From contig RPFO01000050.1 in NCBI GenBank assembly GCA_009746045.1, forward strand, positions 4,877,228 to 4,939,227: a DNA stretch of 62,000 bases, given 5' to 3'. Positions 40,301-50,500 of this stretch are shown piece after piece. Source of the DNA: Mesostigma viride (Eukaryota > Streptophyta > Mesostigmatophyceae > Mesostigmatales > Mesostigmataceae). Numbering within the stretch: the stretch's first letter is position 1; each line of letters opens with the position of its first letter. The notes below the pieces were generated by a model that did not search any database, had not been told where the DNA came from, and saw only the letters and a list, made by a program, of their open reading frames with translations. The translations under genes were made by a program, and so were the position numbers.

Positions 40301-43300
40301 AGGACAGCGTCTGGCGGGGCAAGGGGAAGAGGAAGAGGGAGAGGAAGAGGGAGAGGGAGAGGAAGAGGAAGAGGAAGAGGAAGAGGAAGAGGAAGAGGAA
40401 GAGGAAGAGGAAGAGGAAGAGGAAGAGGAAGAGGAAGAGGAAGAGGAAGAGGAAGAGGAAGAGGAAGAGGAAGAGGAAGAGGAAGAGGAAGAGGAAGAGG
40501 AAGAGGAAGAGGAAGAGGAAGAGGAAGAGGAAGAGGAAGAGAGGAAGAGGAAGAGGAAGAGGAAGAGGAAGAGGAAGAGGAAGAGGAAGAGGAAGAGGAA
40601 GAGGAAGAGGAAGAGGAAGAGGAAGAGGAAGAGGAAGAGGAAGAGGAAGAGGAAGAGGAAGAGGAAGAGGAAGAGGAAGAGGAAGAGGAAGAGGAAGAGG
40701 AAGAGGAAGAGGAAGAGGAAGAGGAAGAGGAAGAGGAAGAGGAAGAGGAAGAGGAAGAGGAAGAGGAAGAGGAAGAGGAAGAGGAAGAGGAAGAGGAAGA
40801 GGAAGAGGAAGAGGAAGAGGAAGAGGAAGAGGAAGAGGAAGAGGAAGAGGAAGAGGAAGAGGAAGAGGAAGAGGAAGAGGAAGAGGAAGAGGAAGAGGAA
40901 GAGGAAGAGGAAGAGGAAGAGGAAGAGGAAGAGGAAGAGGAAGAGGAAGAGGAAGAGGAAGAGGAAGAGGAAGAGGAAGAGGAAGAGGAAGAGGAAGAGG
41001 AAGAGGAAGAGGAAGAGGAAGAGGAAGAGGAAGAGGAAGAGGAAGAGGAAGAGGAAGAGGAAGAGGAAGAGGAAGAGGAAGAGGAAGAGGAAGAGGAAGA
41101 GGAAGAGGAAGAGGAAGAGGAAGAGGAAGAGGAAGAGGAAGAGGAAGAGGAAGAGGAAGAGGAAGAGGAAGAGGAAGAGGAAGAGGAAGAGGAAGAGGAA
41201 GAGGAAGAGGAAGAGGAAGAGGAAGAGGAAGAGGAAGAGGAAGAGGAAGAGGAAGAGGAAGAGGAAGAGGAAGAGGAAGAGGAAGAGGAAGAGGAAGAGG
41301 AAGAGGAAGAGGAAGAGGAAGAGGAAGAGGAAGAGGAAGAGGAAGAGGAAGAGGAAGAGGAAGAGGAAGAGGAAGAGGAAGAGGAAGAGGAAGAGGAAGA
41401 GGAAGAGGAAGAGGAAGAGGAAGAGGAAGAGGAAGAGGAAGAGGAAGAGGAAGAGGAAGAGGAAGAGGAAGAGGAAGAGGAAGAGGAAGAGGAAGAGGAA
41501 GAGGAAGAGGAAGAGGAAGAGGAAGAGGAAGAGGAAGAGGAAGAGGAAGAGGAAGAGGAAGAGGAAGAGGAAGAGGAAGAGGAAGAGGAAGAGGAAGAGG
41601 AAGAGGAAGAGGAAGAGGAAGAGGAAGAGGAAGAGGAAGAGGAAGAGGAAGAGGAAGAGGAAGAGGAAGAGGAAGAGGAAGAGGAAGAGGAAGAGGAAGA
41701 GGAAGAGGAAGAGGAAGAGGAAGAGGAAGAGGAAGAGGAAGAGGAAGAGGAAGAGGAAGAGGAAGAGGAAGAGGAAGAGGAAGAGGAAGAGGAAGAGGAA
41801 GAGGAAGAGGAAGAGGAAGAGGAAGAGGAAGAGGAAGAGGAAGAGGAAGAGGAAGAGGAAGAGGAAGAGGAAGAGGAAGAGGAAGAGGAAGAGGAAGAGG
41901 AAGAGGAAGAGGAAGAGGAAGAGGAAGAGGAAGAGGAAGAGGAAGAGGAAGAGGAAGAGGAAGAGGAAGAGGAAGAGGAAGAGGAAGAGGAAGAGGAAGA
42001 GGAAGAGGAAGAGGAAGAGGAAGAGGAAGAGGAAGAGGAAGAGGAAGAGGAAGAGGAAGAGGAAGAGGAAGAGGAAGAGGAAGAGGAAGAGGAAGAGGAA
42101 GAGGAAGAGGAAGAGGAAGAGGAAGAGGAAGAGGAAGAGGAAGAGGAAGAGGAAGAGGAAGAGGAAGAGGAAGAGGAAGAGGAAGAGGAAGAGGAAGAGG
42201 AAGAGGAAGAGGAAGAGGAAGAGGAAGAGGAAGAGGAAGAGGAAGAGGAAGAGGAAGAGGAAGAGGAAGAGGAAGAGGAAGAGGAAGAGGAAGAGGAAGA
42301 GGAAGAGGAAGAGGAAGAGGAAGAGGAAGAGGAAGAGGAAGAGGAAGAGGAAGAGGAAGAGGAAGAGGAAGAGGAAGAGGAAGAGGAAGAGGAAGAGGAA
42401 GAGGAAGAGGAAGAGGAAGAGGAAGAGGAAGAGGAAGAGGAAGAGGAAGAGGAAGAGGAAGAGGAAGAGGAAGAGGGCGAGGAAGAGGGCGAGGGCGAGG
42501 AAGAGGGCGAGGAAGAGGGCGAGGGCGAGGGCGAGGGCGAGGGCGAGGGCGAGGGCGAGGGCGAGGGCTAGGGCTAGGGCTAGGGCTAGGGCGAGGGCGA
42601 GGGCGAGGGCGAGGGCGAGGGCGAGGGCGAGGGCGAGGGCGAGGGCGAGGGCGAGGGCGAGGGCGAGGGCGAGGGCGAGGGCGAGGGCGAGGGCGAGGGC
42701 GAGGGCGAGGGCGAGGGCGAGGGCGAGGGCGAGGGCGAGGGCGAGGGCGAGGGCGAGGGCGAGGGCGAGGGCGAGGGCGAGGGCGAGGGCGAGGGCGAGG
42801 GCGAGGGCGAGGGCAGAGGGAGGGGCGGAAGACGCGGGGAACGAAGCCACGCACACACGGGGGGCACAGGGGGCATGGCGAGGTTAAATATATCAGCACA
42901 GGAGGCACATATGCAGGGGGCATTCGACGGGATGTCGCGGACAATGCATGACACCGGGCACGGATGGAACGGAACCAGATGGGTGGCAGGCATCGGCGGC
43001 AGCAAGGGAGGCAGAAACTTCCTTCGCAGGTGGCATCTGTCCTTTGATCTGGCACGGTAAAAATGGTCAATCACACTTGGCGCCCTGGCACGCTGCCTGA
43101 TCATATTGCAGCTGCCGTCTGGTTTGCTACAGCGGCCCGAATCGAGGCACAACTGCATGGAGAACATGGTGCGAGCGGGTACCATGACCACCGACCACTG
43201 TCACCACATACCAACACCACAGCGGCACACGCGACAGCGGCAGAAAGCTGGGGGGAGACCATCGACGTGATTGGTTTATAACCGTTCAGTAACAAAGTGA

Positions 43301-44708
43301 TTTGTTGGCAAGCTGGGCGATGTGCATCACAACAAACGTGATCAGGGACAGCAGCAGGGCGGCTGGGGACTCACCATCAGGGTGCCGGCAGCCTTGGCCG
43401 CGCGGGCGGTGGCCAGCTCACCTGTGCCGGGGGGAATGGGACAAGCCGCGTGGGGTGTGAGAGGCGAGTCAGTGGGCACAGTGTGCAGCATGCTTGCCAT
43501 CGGTGGCTGACGCGAGCACCCACCGGTGGCTGACGCAGGTGCAGCAGTCAAAGGTGGAACGGAGGCGGGGGAGAGAGACAGGGAGAAGGGTGGAAGGGGG
43601 GGGGGGGGCAAGAGGGGGCGAGCGGGAGCGAGAGCGAGAGCCGGAGAGTGAAGGGAGGCAATATGACCCATTGATGTCTGATGGGGTGGTCCTGCTGCTG
43701 ACACACAAGGGCACAGACTCAGTAGACCAGGTTGCATGCCCTCAGCTAGTGGCATGACACCCTTGTGTTTGTCAAAGTTCAAAAGGGTATGTGTTGGAGA
43801 CTCAGGGATTTGACTGTCAACTGAGCAACGCCTGAACACACCCAAATTAAGTCAGCATTCTTCACAAAAGAATCCAATTACAATATTCTAAATTAATAAA
43901 ATGATGCCTGTTTTATACCTGCCACCATCTTATCTCAAGGCACTTTTATATCAATAAAAATTTGACTTGTGCTACCACGCCAGGCAGGGGCTTAACATGC
44001 AGCTGCTTCCGCCAATTAATTACGTAGTCAATTAAATAAATAAAGACGCCTGATCTCGCACTTTCCAGCGGGAGGGTCACCTATGATGGCGAATGTCCCT
44101 ACATCAGCCAGTATTATCCATCGCAATGCACAACAAAAGGTGTACAGAAGAATGCATCGCTAGCTAAAACGGGCGCTAAGGTAGTGCGATCGAGTACCTT
44201 CAGGGTCGGCCATGCGCTGCATGGCGGTGGGAGCGACGAGGATGGGCATGGAGACCTTGAGCCCCAGGATCTCGGTCGACATATCAACCTTTGTCACGTC
44301 CACCAAAATACGAGGACGGAACCTGATGACGAAGGAGCAGATGGGAATAGTATAAGAGCCGTGAACGTTCGAAGATCAGGCGTCGGCTACCAATGTGACA
44401 CGTTGATGTCACGGACAAGCAGGCGATACAAGCACGCAAACCTCCATTTAACTTTCCACTAGTCAAACGGCCCAGCATTGTTAGGGGAAAATGGGATCTA
44501 TGAACGGAATTCCTCCAAATTGGGTGGGTACCATGTCGGCATAGCTGCCCTATCCAACCAACCTGATCCTGGTAAAGGCATCCCGGGCCTCTTGAAGAGT
44601 CCACTCCTCCTCAGCTCCCGAGGCATAATAATCGTACGCCTGCTTAGGCAGCTTCTCCTTGGCAATCGCCTGGTACTCCATGACGTTGGTGATAACTCGT
44701 TCCGCCAT
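37318..44708 (-). CDS. GLO: Peroxisomal glycolate oxidase, (S)-2-hydroxy-acid oxidase, 8 exons
   Basis: FMN enzyme oxidising glycolate to glyoxylate with H2O2 release, the peroxisomal step of photorespiration. Exons (minus): 44708-44563, 44322-44198, 43421-43375, 40310-40233, 39975-39851, 39301-39235, 38218-38086, 37727-37318. All phases match, giving 376 residues against about 370 for plant and animal homologues. Active-site features: YDYY (Tyr27), SSWATSS (Trp111, favouring glycolate), QLYVYKDR (Tyr134), LTVDTP (Asp160), LVKG (Lys233) and SNHGARQLD (catalytic His257, Arg260). FMN-phosphate loop: DGGVRRGTD and GRP. The last three residues, SKL, are a canonical PTS1 peroxisome signal. The protein is strikingly close to land-plant GLO in its N-terminal half ([17 protein letters not shown]). 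Intron 3 is 3064 bp and mostly hexanucleotide repeat. Confidence 0.96.
38881..39095. repeat. 33-bp minisatellite in GLO intron 6
   Basis: About six units of GGGCGTATGGTTCATGCTTG plus TGTGCGCGTGGTC. Translates as repeated [11 protein letters not shown] in shadow frames. Confidence 0.9.
40322..42472. repeat. (GAGGAA)n hexanucleotide array, about 2.15 kb, in GLO intron 3
   Basis: About 358 almost perfect copies. On the transcribed strand this is (TTCCTC)n, a pure polypyrimidine tract that ends about 10 bp from the 3' splice site at 40311. It generates 760-958 residue shadow ORFs (poly-Glu, Lys-Arg, Leu-Pro, Phe-Leu), none of which is a gene. Confidence 0.97.
42473..42816. repeat. (GAGGGC)n hexanucleotide array with four GGGCTA variants
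   Basis: About 57 copies continuous with the GAGGAA array. GGGCTAGGGCTAGGGCTA occurs at about 42566-42591. The sharp change of unit suggests two expansions from one seed. Confidence 0.96.
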
Positions 44709-45760
44709 TTTATCGGAAATTTACAGGACGAAGCAACAGCAATGGGCCCTTCCTGCCTTCAGCTAAGGTTGATCCGTCTCCCACTCCCAGTTTTTGCTTC
44801 GCCTGGTTGTCGACGCCTTGTGCTTCCCTGCGACTGTGCGGTGGACCCGACTCAGCGACAGCATATCTCCGTGCGTACGGCACCTGGCATGGATCAGGAA
44901 TAGAGGTTGTGGCTCCTAATCGACGGAAGTACAGTTACGAAGAAACGCACAATCGGCTTCCGTTCTTTATAGCAGTCAGTCAGTGGCCTGTAGCCCGAGT
45001 ATTCTTGAAGGCCAAAAGTCCCAAGTCCAATGAGCTTTGTTGAAGCGTTGTACACGTCATGTTGTACTGCAAGCTGCGGCGTGGGCAACAACAACAACAA
45101 CAAGTCAACAACAACAGCTGCAAGCTGAGATCTTTTGAAAAGTTTTATAAATTATTTCCAATCGGTAAGTTCTATCCTATGTTGTCGAACCACGACTGCA
45201 CCTCAATGCAAATGCAGATAGAGGCTGTTTCAACGTTTCACTAGTCAAGAACCTGTTACCTTTTTAGTCCTACTTACAGTGCAAACTGTTACCTTTTTAG
45301 TCCTACTTAAAACTATAGAATAACTAATAACTAGATACCCCCCAAGCTGATCATTAAGTCATGATGATCAGTTTGATCACAGAGTCATACTGTACTGTAC
45401 TGTAAGAGAAACCGGCCGGCATGGGAATCTACTACCCACCTGGGTAGTATGTAACTGAATTGAACCGCCTTTTGGCCCAGTCTAATAACCGTCCGCAGTC
45501 CGCACTCCGCCATCAGTCTGCGCAATCGCCAATCAGTCTGTTCATTCTGTTGTTGTGAGAAACCAGCCGTTGGCTCCACTACTAATAACCCTGTCGGACC
45601 CTGGTCGGACCACCGGCGCTGGAATAAACTCAAACTCAAACTCCGCAGCAGAAGCCACTGAATCAGTCTGTATGCCGCAGGCCGGTCCGGCGGTCCCCAA
45701 GAGGCCAAGACCCATTGACCAAAGTCTCTGCATGTGCGGCGTGGGCAACAACAACAACTA
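44709..45760. other. Upstream region of the GLO gene
   Basis: Presumed promoter and 5' UTR on the minus strand. Contains a direct repeat CTGTTACCTTTTTAGTCCTACTT (45251, 45286) and two TGCGGCGTGGGCAACAACAAC segments (about 45075 and 45735) that resemble the border of the TTG array at 450. No gene recognised. Confidence 0.5.
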
Positions 45761-46921
45761 CAGTCATTCCCGCGTTAAGTTGCGATCGCCCCCTAAAATT
45801 TTGCGCCGCAACTTAAAGCGGGAACGCGACTTAACGGTAGAATTAGGCTAGCAGCCGACCACCTCCTCCTCTGACGGACTTCTATACGGCATTCGACAGC
45901 TCTCGTCAAGCCCGAGGCAGTTGCAGCGTCAAAGCCGGCCAAAGTCCATTTTCCAGGCCAGATATTTTGGACAAAGGCGGGCTGCAAAACACGCCGTGGG
46001 CCCGCCGGGCAGCCACGCAGTGAGTGCCTGCGTTTTATACCACAAATGTGTGTTTTTACCCTCTGACTTCGGCTCTCTTTTTGGAGGGTTACTTAATTGC
46101 CGCCACCGGTTTCACGTTTGACTGTGACAAAACATGGGAACAGTCGTGAGGGAAGCTTCATTTACTGTCAATGATGGCCTGCCGGCATGTAAACACAGAC
46201 TATAATAACAGCATGGAGGCCAGCATGGAGGCCAGCATGGAGGCTTTGCTGAGTAGAATAGGTAGGGTGTTCTAGATTAGATTAGCTTAGAGTTAGATTA
46301 GTTCGGTTTGGCGGCTTTGTCCCCCCTCCATCCATCCACGGGAATATGTCAGTGCCGGCTACATGAGTGATCTCCCAACCGACGGAGTCATGTTATAATT
46401 TAATTTAATTTAATTTCAGTAATGGAGGCCATAGGCAGCGAGACTGCCTGTGGCCTCAACGACCTTGTCTTTGCCGCCCTTCTGTGGTGCATTCGGCATG
46501 ACGGATGATGATGGTGGTAATTATTTCCGGCAAGATGTCGGTCTCAATTAGTACATCCCTGCATGGTCAATCATCGTGGATAGTGATTCTTGTGTACCGC
46601 AGCCCGCAGGCTGCAAAACTGAATTTGTAAGGTTGCATTCGCCGGCGCTTTTCACCTAAGCCAGCACTGAGGCGGGGAAATTTGCGCGCCAGTGGGGCTT
46701 GCGTATTTTGCCGCCTAAAATCACGTAGCGGGTCCGGACTTGCCAAAAATGGCCTCCTGTGCGGCCAAAAATGGCCTGAGACCTACAAATTGAGTCCGTC
46801 ATTACCGCGTTAAGTTGCGATGGCCTCCATGCTTAAGTTGCAGTCGCCCCCCAAACTTCGGCGCCGCAACTTAACGCGGGAACGCAACCTTAAGAAACGC
46901 AACTTAACGCGGGAATGATTG
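45761..46921. mobile_element. Pogo/Tigger-like (Tc1-mariner) element, 1161 bp, TA target
   Basis: Terminal inverted repeats CAGTCATTCCCGCGTTAAGT(TGCG) on the left and the same on the right with one change in 24. Flanked by TA at 45759-45760 and 46922-46923. Internal GCGCCGCAACTTAACGCGGG stretches repeat the TIR core near both ends (45806-45835, 46860-46885). It sits inside a CAA microsatellite, visible on both sides. No transposase frame survives, so it is non-autonomous. Confidence 0.85.
46243..46421 (+). mobile_element. 5'-truncated LINE 3' end nested in the pogo-like element
   Basis: GCTTTGCTGAGTAGAATAGG through TCTAGATTAGATTAGCT to CTCCCAACCGACGGAG and an (ATTTA)n-like tail. Homologous to 58560-58712. 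Confidence 0.8.
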
Positions 46922-46923
46922 TA

Positions 46924-47513
46924 CTTCAACAACAACAACGACCCGAGACCCCAACAACCTACCGCCGAAGCTGACAGCATCTCTAATGCTGTCTAACATA
47001 AAGTGGAACCTAGAAGGCTAGAACTGCCCAGCAGGGTGACGCATGGCGCGGGTATGAGTACATTGACAGGATGGCGAAGTTGGCGACTGCCCGTCGCCAA
47101 TAATTGGCATTGTAGACAATGGTGGTTGCACCTCGGAATGCCATTATGTTGGCCCCCGACAGCCTTTGGGGTAAGGGGAATTGCATGTTTGAAGGACAAG
47201 CATAAGCGTTATATAGCCGCCTGTGCTGTTTAGTGTACCCTAATTTTGGCGGCCTGGAAGTGATTTACTCGCAACATTAGGCAGAACGTCATGCTCAGGC
47301 GCCGGATGCTTTACTGATCCGTCTCCAGCACGCCCCGTGACCTACCCGTTTTCCATGCAACGACTAGAAGTTTAATGTTATGTCTCCCGTATGGCAGGCA
47401 TCCAGCCTGCTTGTTGGTGATATGAGGTTTGGAGCATGAACATATTACATAGGAAGTGCATTATACTTTCATCTTAGTTTGGTGAGCAAAAGTTGAAAGC
47501 GTCGCACCTGAAC
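46924..47513. other. Upstream region of the eIF2B-gamma gene
   Basis: No recognisable gene. The promoter and 5' UTR of the plus-strand gene presumably lie between the CAA tract (46925-46940) and the ATG at 47514. Confidence 0.5.
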
Positions 47514-50500
47514 ATGGAGTTTCAGGCTGTTGTTCTCGCGGGAGGGACTGGCAAAGGCCTTCATCCTCTCGTATCGCCGGTTAGTATGCCTCACTCCCCT
47601 CCTGTATGCGTGCATTTGTACAGAGAACTTGATAATGGCCTGAAAGGCATTAGACTCTCAACAGCCGTGTTCACAACGCCTTCGCATTATCAATGAAGAA
47701 CATACCTACCAGTCAATGTCCTTGCATTTTTCCTCTGAAGTGGCCAGCACGTCCCCTTTTGTCCGTTATCTCGCGTCCCCTGTCCGCCGACGCCTGCGCG
47801 ATGGTCGTGGCAACTTCGCCGACCATAGTGTCTCGCGGTCGTGTCCGTCCACATACTGGCAAGAGATCGCTTGGCTCGATAGCCATACTCGTCGGCTCGC
47901 CTTGTTCTCCCTCCTGGCGGGCCGCCTCACCCTTGTTTACAGACATGTGCTTATGCTGGCAGCCGTGTGTCTGTGACAGTAGCCAGACACGCAAAGGTGG
48001 GCATCTGGCTAAGGTGCCCTACTTGAATGAGCAGGGTTTACTGTTTTACATCCCCCCCCCCCATTTTCCAAGCTCGTTGCCCAACAGACCCCTGGGTCAG
48101 TCCACTCTTGCACGGCAGTGAACCTGTTTCCTTTCAGCACGACCAGCCTTCTCAACCCAAGCCCTTTTTGTGTCGTCCTTGTGTTATTTCGGTTTTGTGG
48201 TCTTTTGGCGTTGTGCTGTTCCGGTGGTTTTCGGCTGCTGTTCCCTGGCAGGACATGCCCAAGGCCCTGCTCCCTGTGGGCAACCGGCCACTCCTGTCCT
48301 ACTCCCTGGAAATGCTGGAGGCGGCAGGGTTCACAGAGATCATCCTGGTGGGTGGCGGACGGTAGAACAGCACACAGCAGTATGGGCCTCTCCCTTCTGC
48401 ACGTCTACTGCACATCTACTGCACATCTACGGCACATCTACTGCACATCTACGGCACATCTACGGCACATCTACGGCACATCTACGGCACATCTACGGCA
48501 CATCTACTGCACATCTACTGCACATCTACGGCACATCTACTGCACATCTACGGCACATCTACGGCACATCTACGGCACATCTACGGCACATCTACGGCAC
48601 ATCTACTGCACATCTACGGCACATCTACGGCACATCTACGGCACATCTACGGCACATCTACGGCACATCTACTGCACATCTACGGCACATCTACTGCACA
48701 TCTACGGCACATCTACGGCACATCTACGGCACATCTACGGCACATCTACGGCACATCTACGGCACATCTACGGCACATCTACGGCACATCTACGGCACAT
48801 CTACTGCACATCTACGGCACATCTACTGCACATCTACCGTACATGTACCGTACACAGATGGGGCAGCTGTTGCCGTCGTGTCGCTGGCCATGATCCGTCA
48901 CCAACTAGCCGACCGGTCATGGCGGCTATTGCTTACTGGGGTGCTGCCACTATTGCTATAGGCTGGCGCATGCTTGCTTGGGTGGAGGGATGCCAGGGTG
49001 CCAGAATATTCTCATCAGTTGCCCCAGTGTACTGTGTTTTCCGTCTTGGGCAAGCGGTGTTGCCCCCACCTTAACACGGGGACAAGCGACGGGTTCCCTC
49101 CACTGTAGGAAACTGGTGCCCATCCCAGGCATGCTTCCATGGGGCGGTGGCATCAGGCTGTTCGTGCTTGGTGCGCTTCCGGCTTGGCTGGTTTGGGATG
49201 GTGCGGTAGCAAACGCCGATGCCATTCCTGCGGTGGAATGGGATTTGGTGCTTATCTTGCTGTCAGTGTATCGCTCTCAATCCCCCACCTGAAATGTAGG
49301 GGGTCTGTTTGTGCCCGTTTTGCTTCCGACTGACAATACCCCATCTGCTACCGGCTTGCCTGCCCTGCCCCGCTGCCCCTGGCCGTCCATCCCAGGTGGT
49401 CCCTGGGGCGGACGCGGCGGCGCGCATCGGCGCCTGGGTGGACGAGGCCTTCTCCCAACGACTGAAAGTGGTGGTGAGCTGGCGCACGCAGCGTGGGATG
49501 TTTTGTGATCCCGTCTCTGGGAGCGGAGCTTCCTTAGGTGTCGGACTTGGCTGCAGTAGCAAGACCTGCCAGCAGGCATTGTGATGGTTCAACGTACGTG
49601 GGTGGGTGCGGGGGGGCCGGCAGGCGGGCGGGCAGGCGGGCGGGAGGGCAGGCGGGCGGTGGGCGGGCGGGCGGGCGGGAGGGAGGGAGGGAGGGAGGGA
49701 GGGAGGGAGGGAGGGAGGGAGGGAGGGAGGGAGGGAGGGAGGGAGGGAGGGAGGGAGGGGAGGGAGGGAGGGAGGGAGGGAGGGAGGGAGGGAGGGAGGG
49801 AGGGAGGGAGGGAGGGAGGGAGGGAGGGACGGAGGGAGGGAGGGAGGGACGGAGGGAGGGACGGAGGGAGGGAGGGAGGGAGGAGGGAGGGAGGGAGGGA
49901 GGGAGGGAGGGAGGGAGGGAGGGAGGGAGGGAGGGAGGGAGGGAGGGAGGGAGGGAGGGAGGGAGGGAGGGAGGGAGGGAGGAGGGAGGGAGGGAGGGAG
50001 GGAGGGAGGGAGGGAGGGAGGGAGGGAGGGTGGGTGGGTGGGTGGGTGGGTGGGTGCATAAGTTGGTATGCTGATTTAAAGATGTACTGCAGTGGACCAC
50101 AAGCGGTTTCTCTGGGTGGTGAGAGGTTTGTCATGACTAACTCGCACAAGCCACACACGTGGGTGCATGTCTGACATCGCCACATTGAGCACATCCTGCT
50201 TTCATCCTGCTGCTCATTCGTACCTGTGGCAGTCTGCTGAACGGAGCTGGTCTGCATATGGCAAGGAGCGGCCCTTTGTTTCTGCGGGCTGCGGTCGGCT
50301 TAACACCACGCACATGCCTGCAGCTTGCCTCGTATTGCCCATCACCCTTGGCATCTCGTTTATCTGTCCCCCTTGCCTGGCGTTACCCACCGCCCTCGCC
50401 TCCTGGGTATTCACTCCCCTTGCGCATGGTTACCTGCAACCTGTCACCCCCTCTGCCTGACGCCCCAGGTGGCCTCGGTCCCGGAGGACTACGGCTCGGC

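Noticed and set aside
40194-43070. Very long open frames (760-958 codons) encoding Leu-Pro, Lys-Arg, poly-Glu, Arg-Gly and Phe-Leu repeats
   Set aside because: They are translations of the hexanucleotide arrays on both strands and lie within GLO intron 3, between phase-matched exons.
49534-50257. Gly-Arg-Glu and Pro-Ser-Leu repeat frames
   Set aside because: Translations of the GGGA array in EIF2B3 intron 3.
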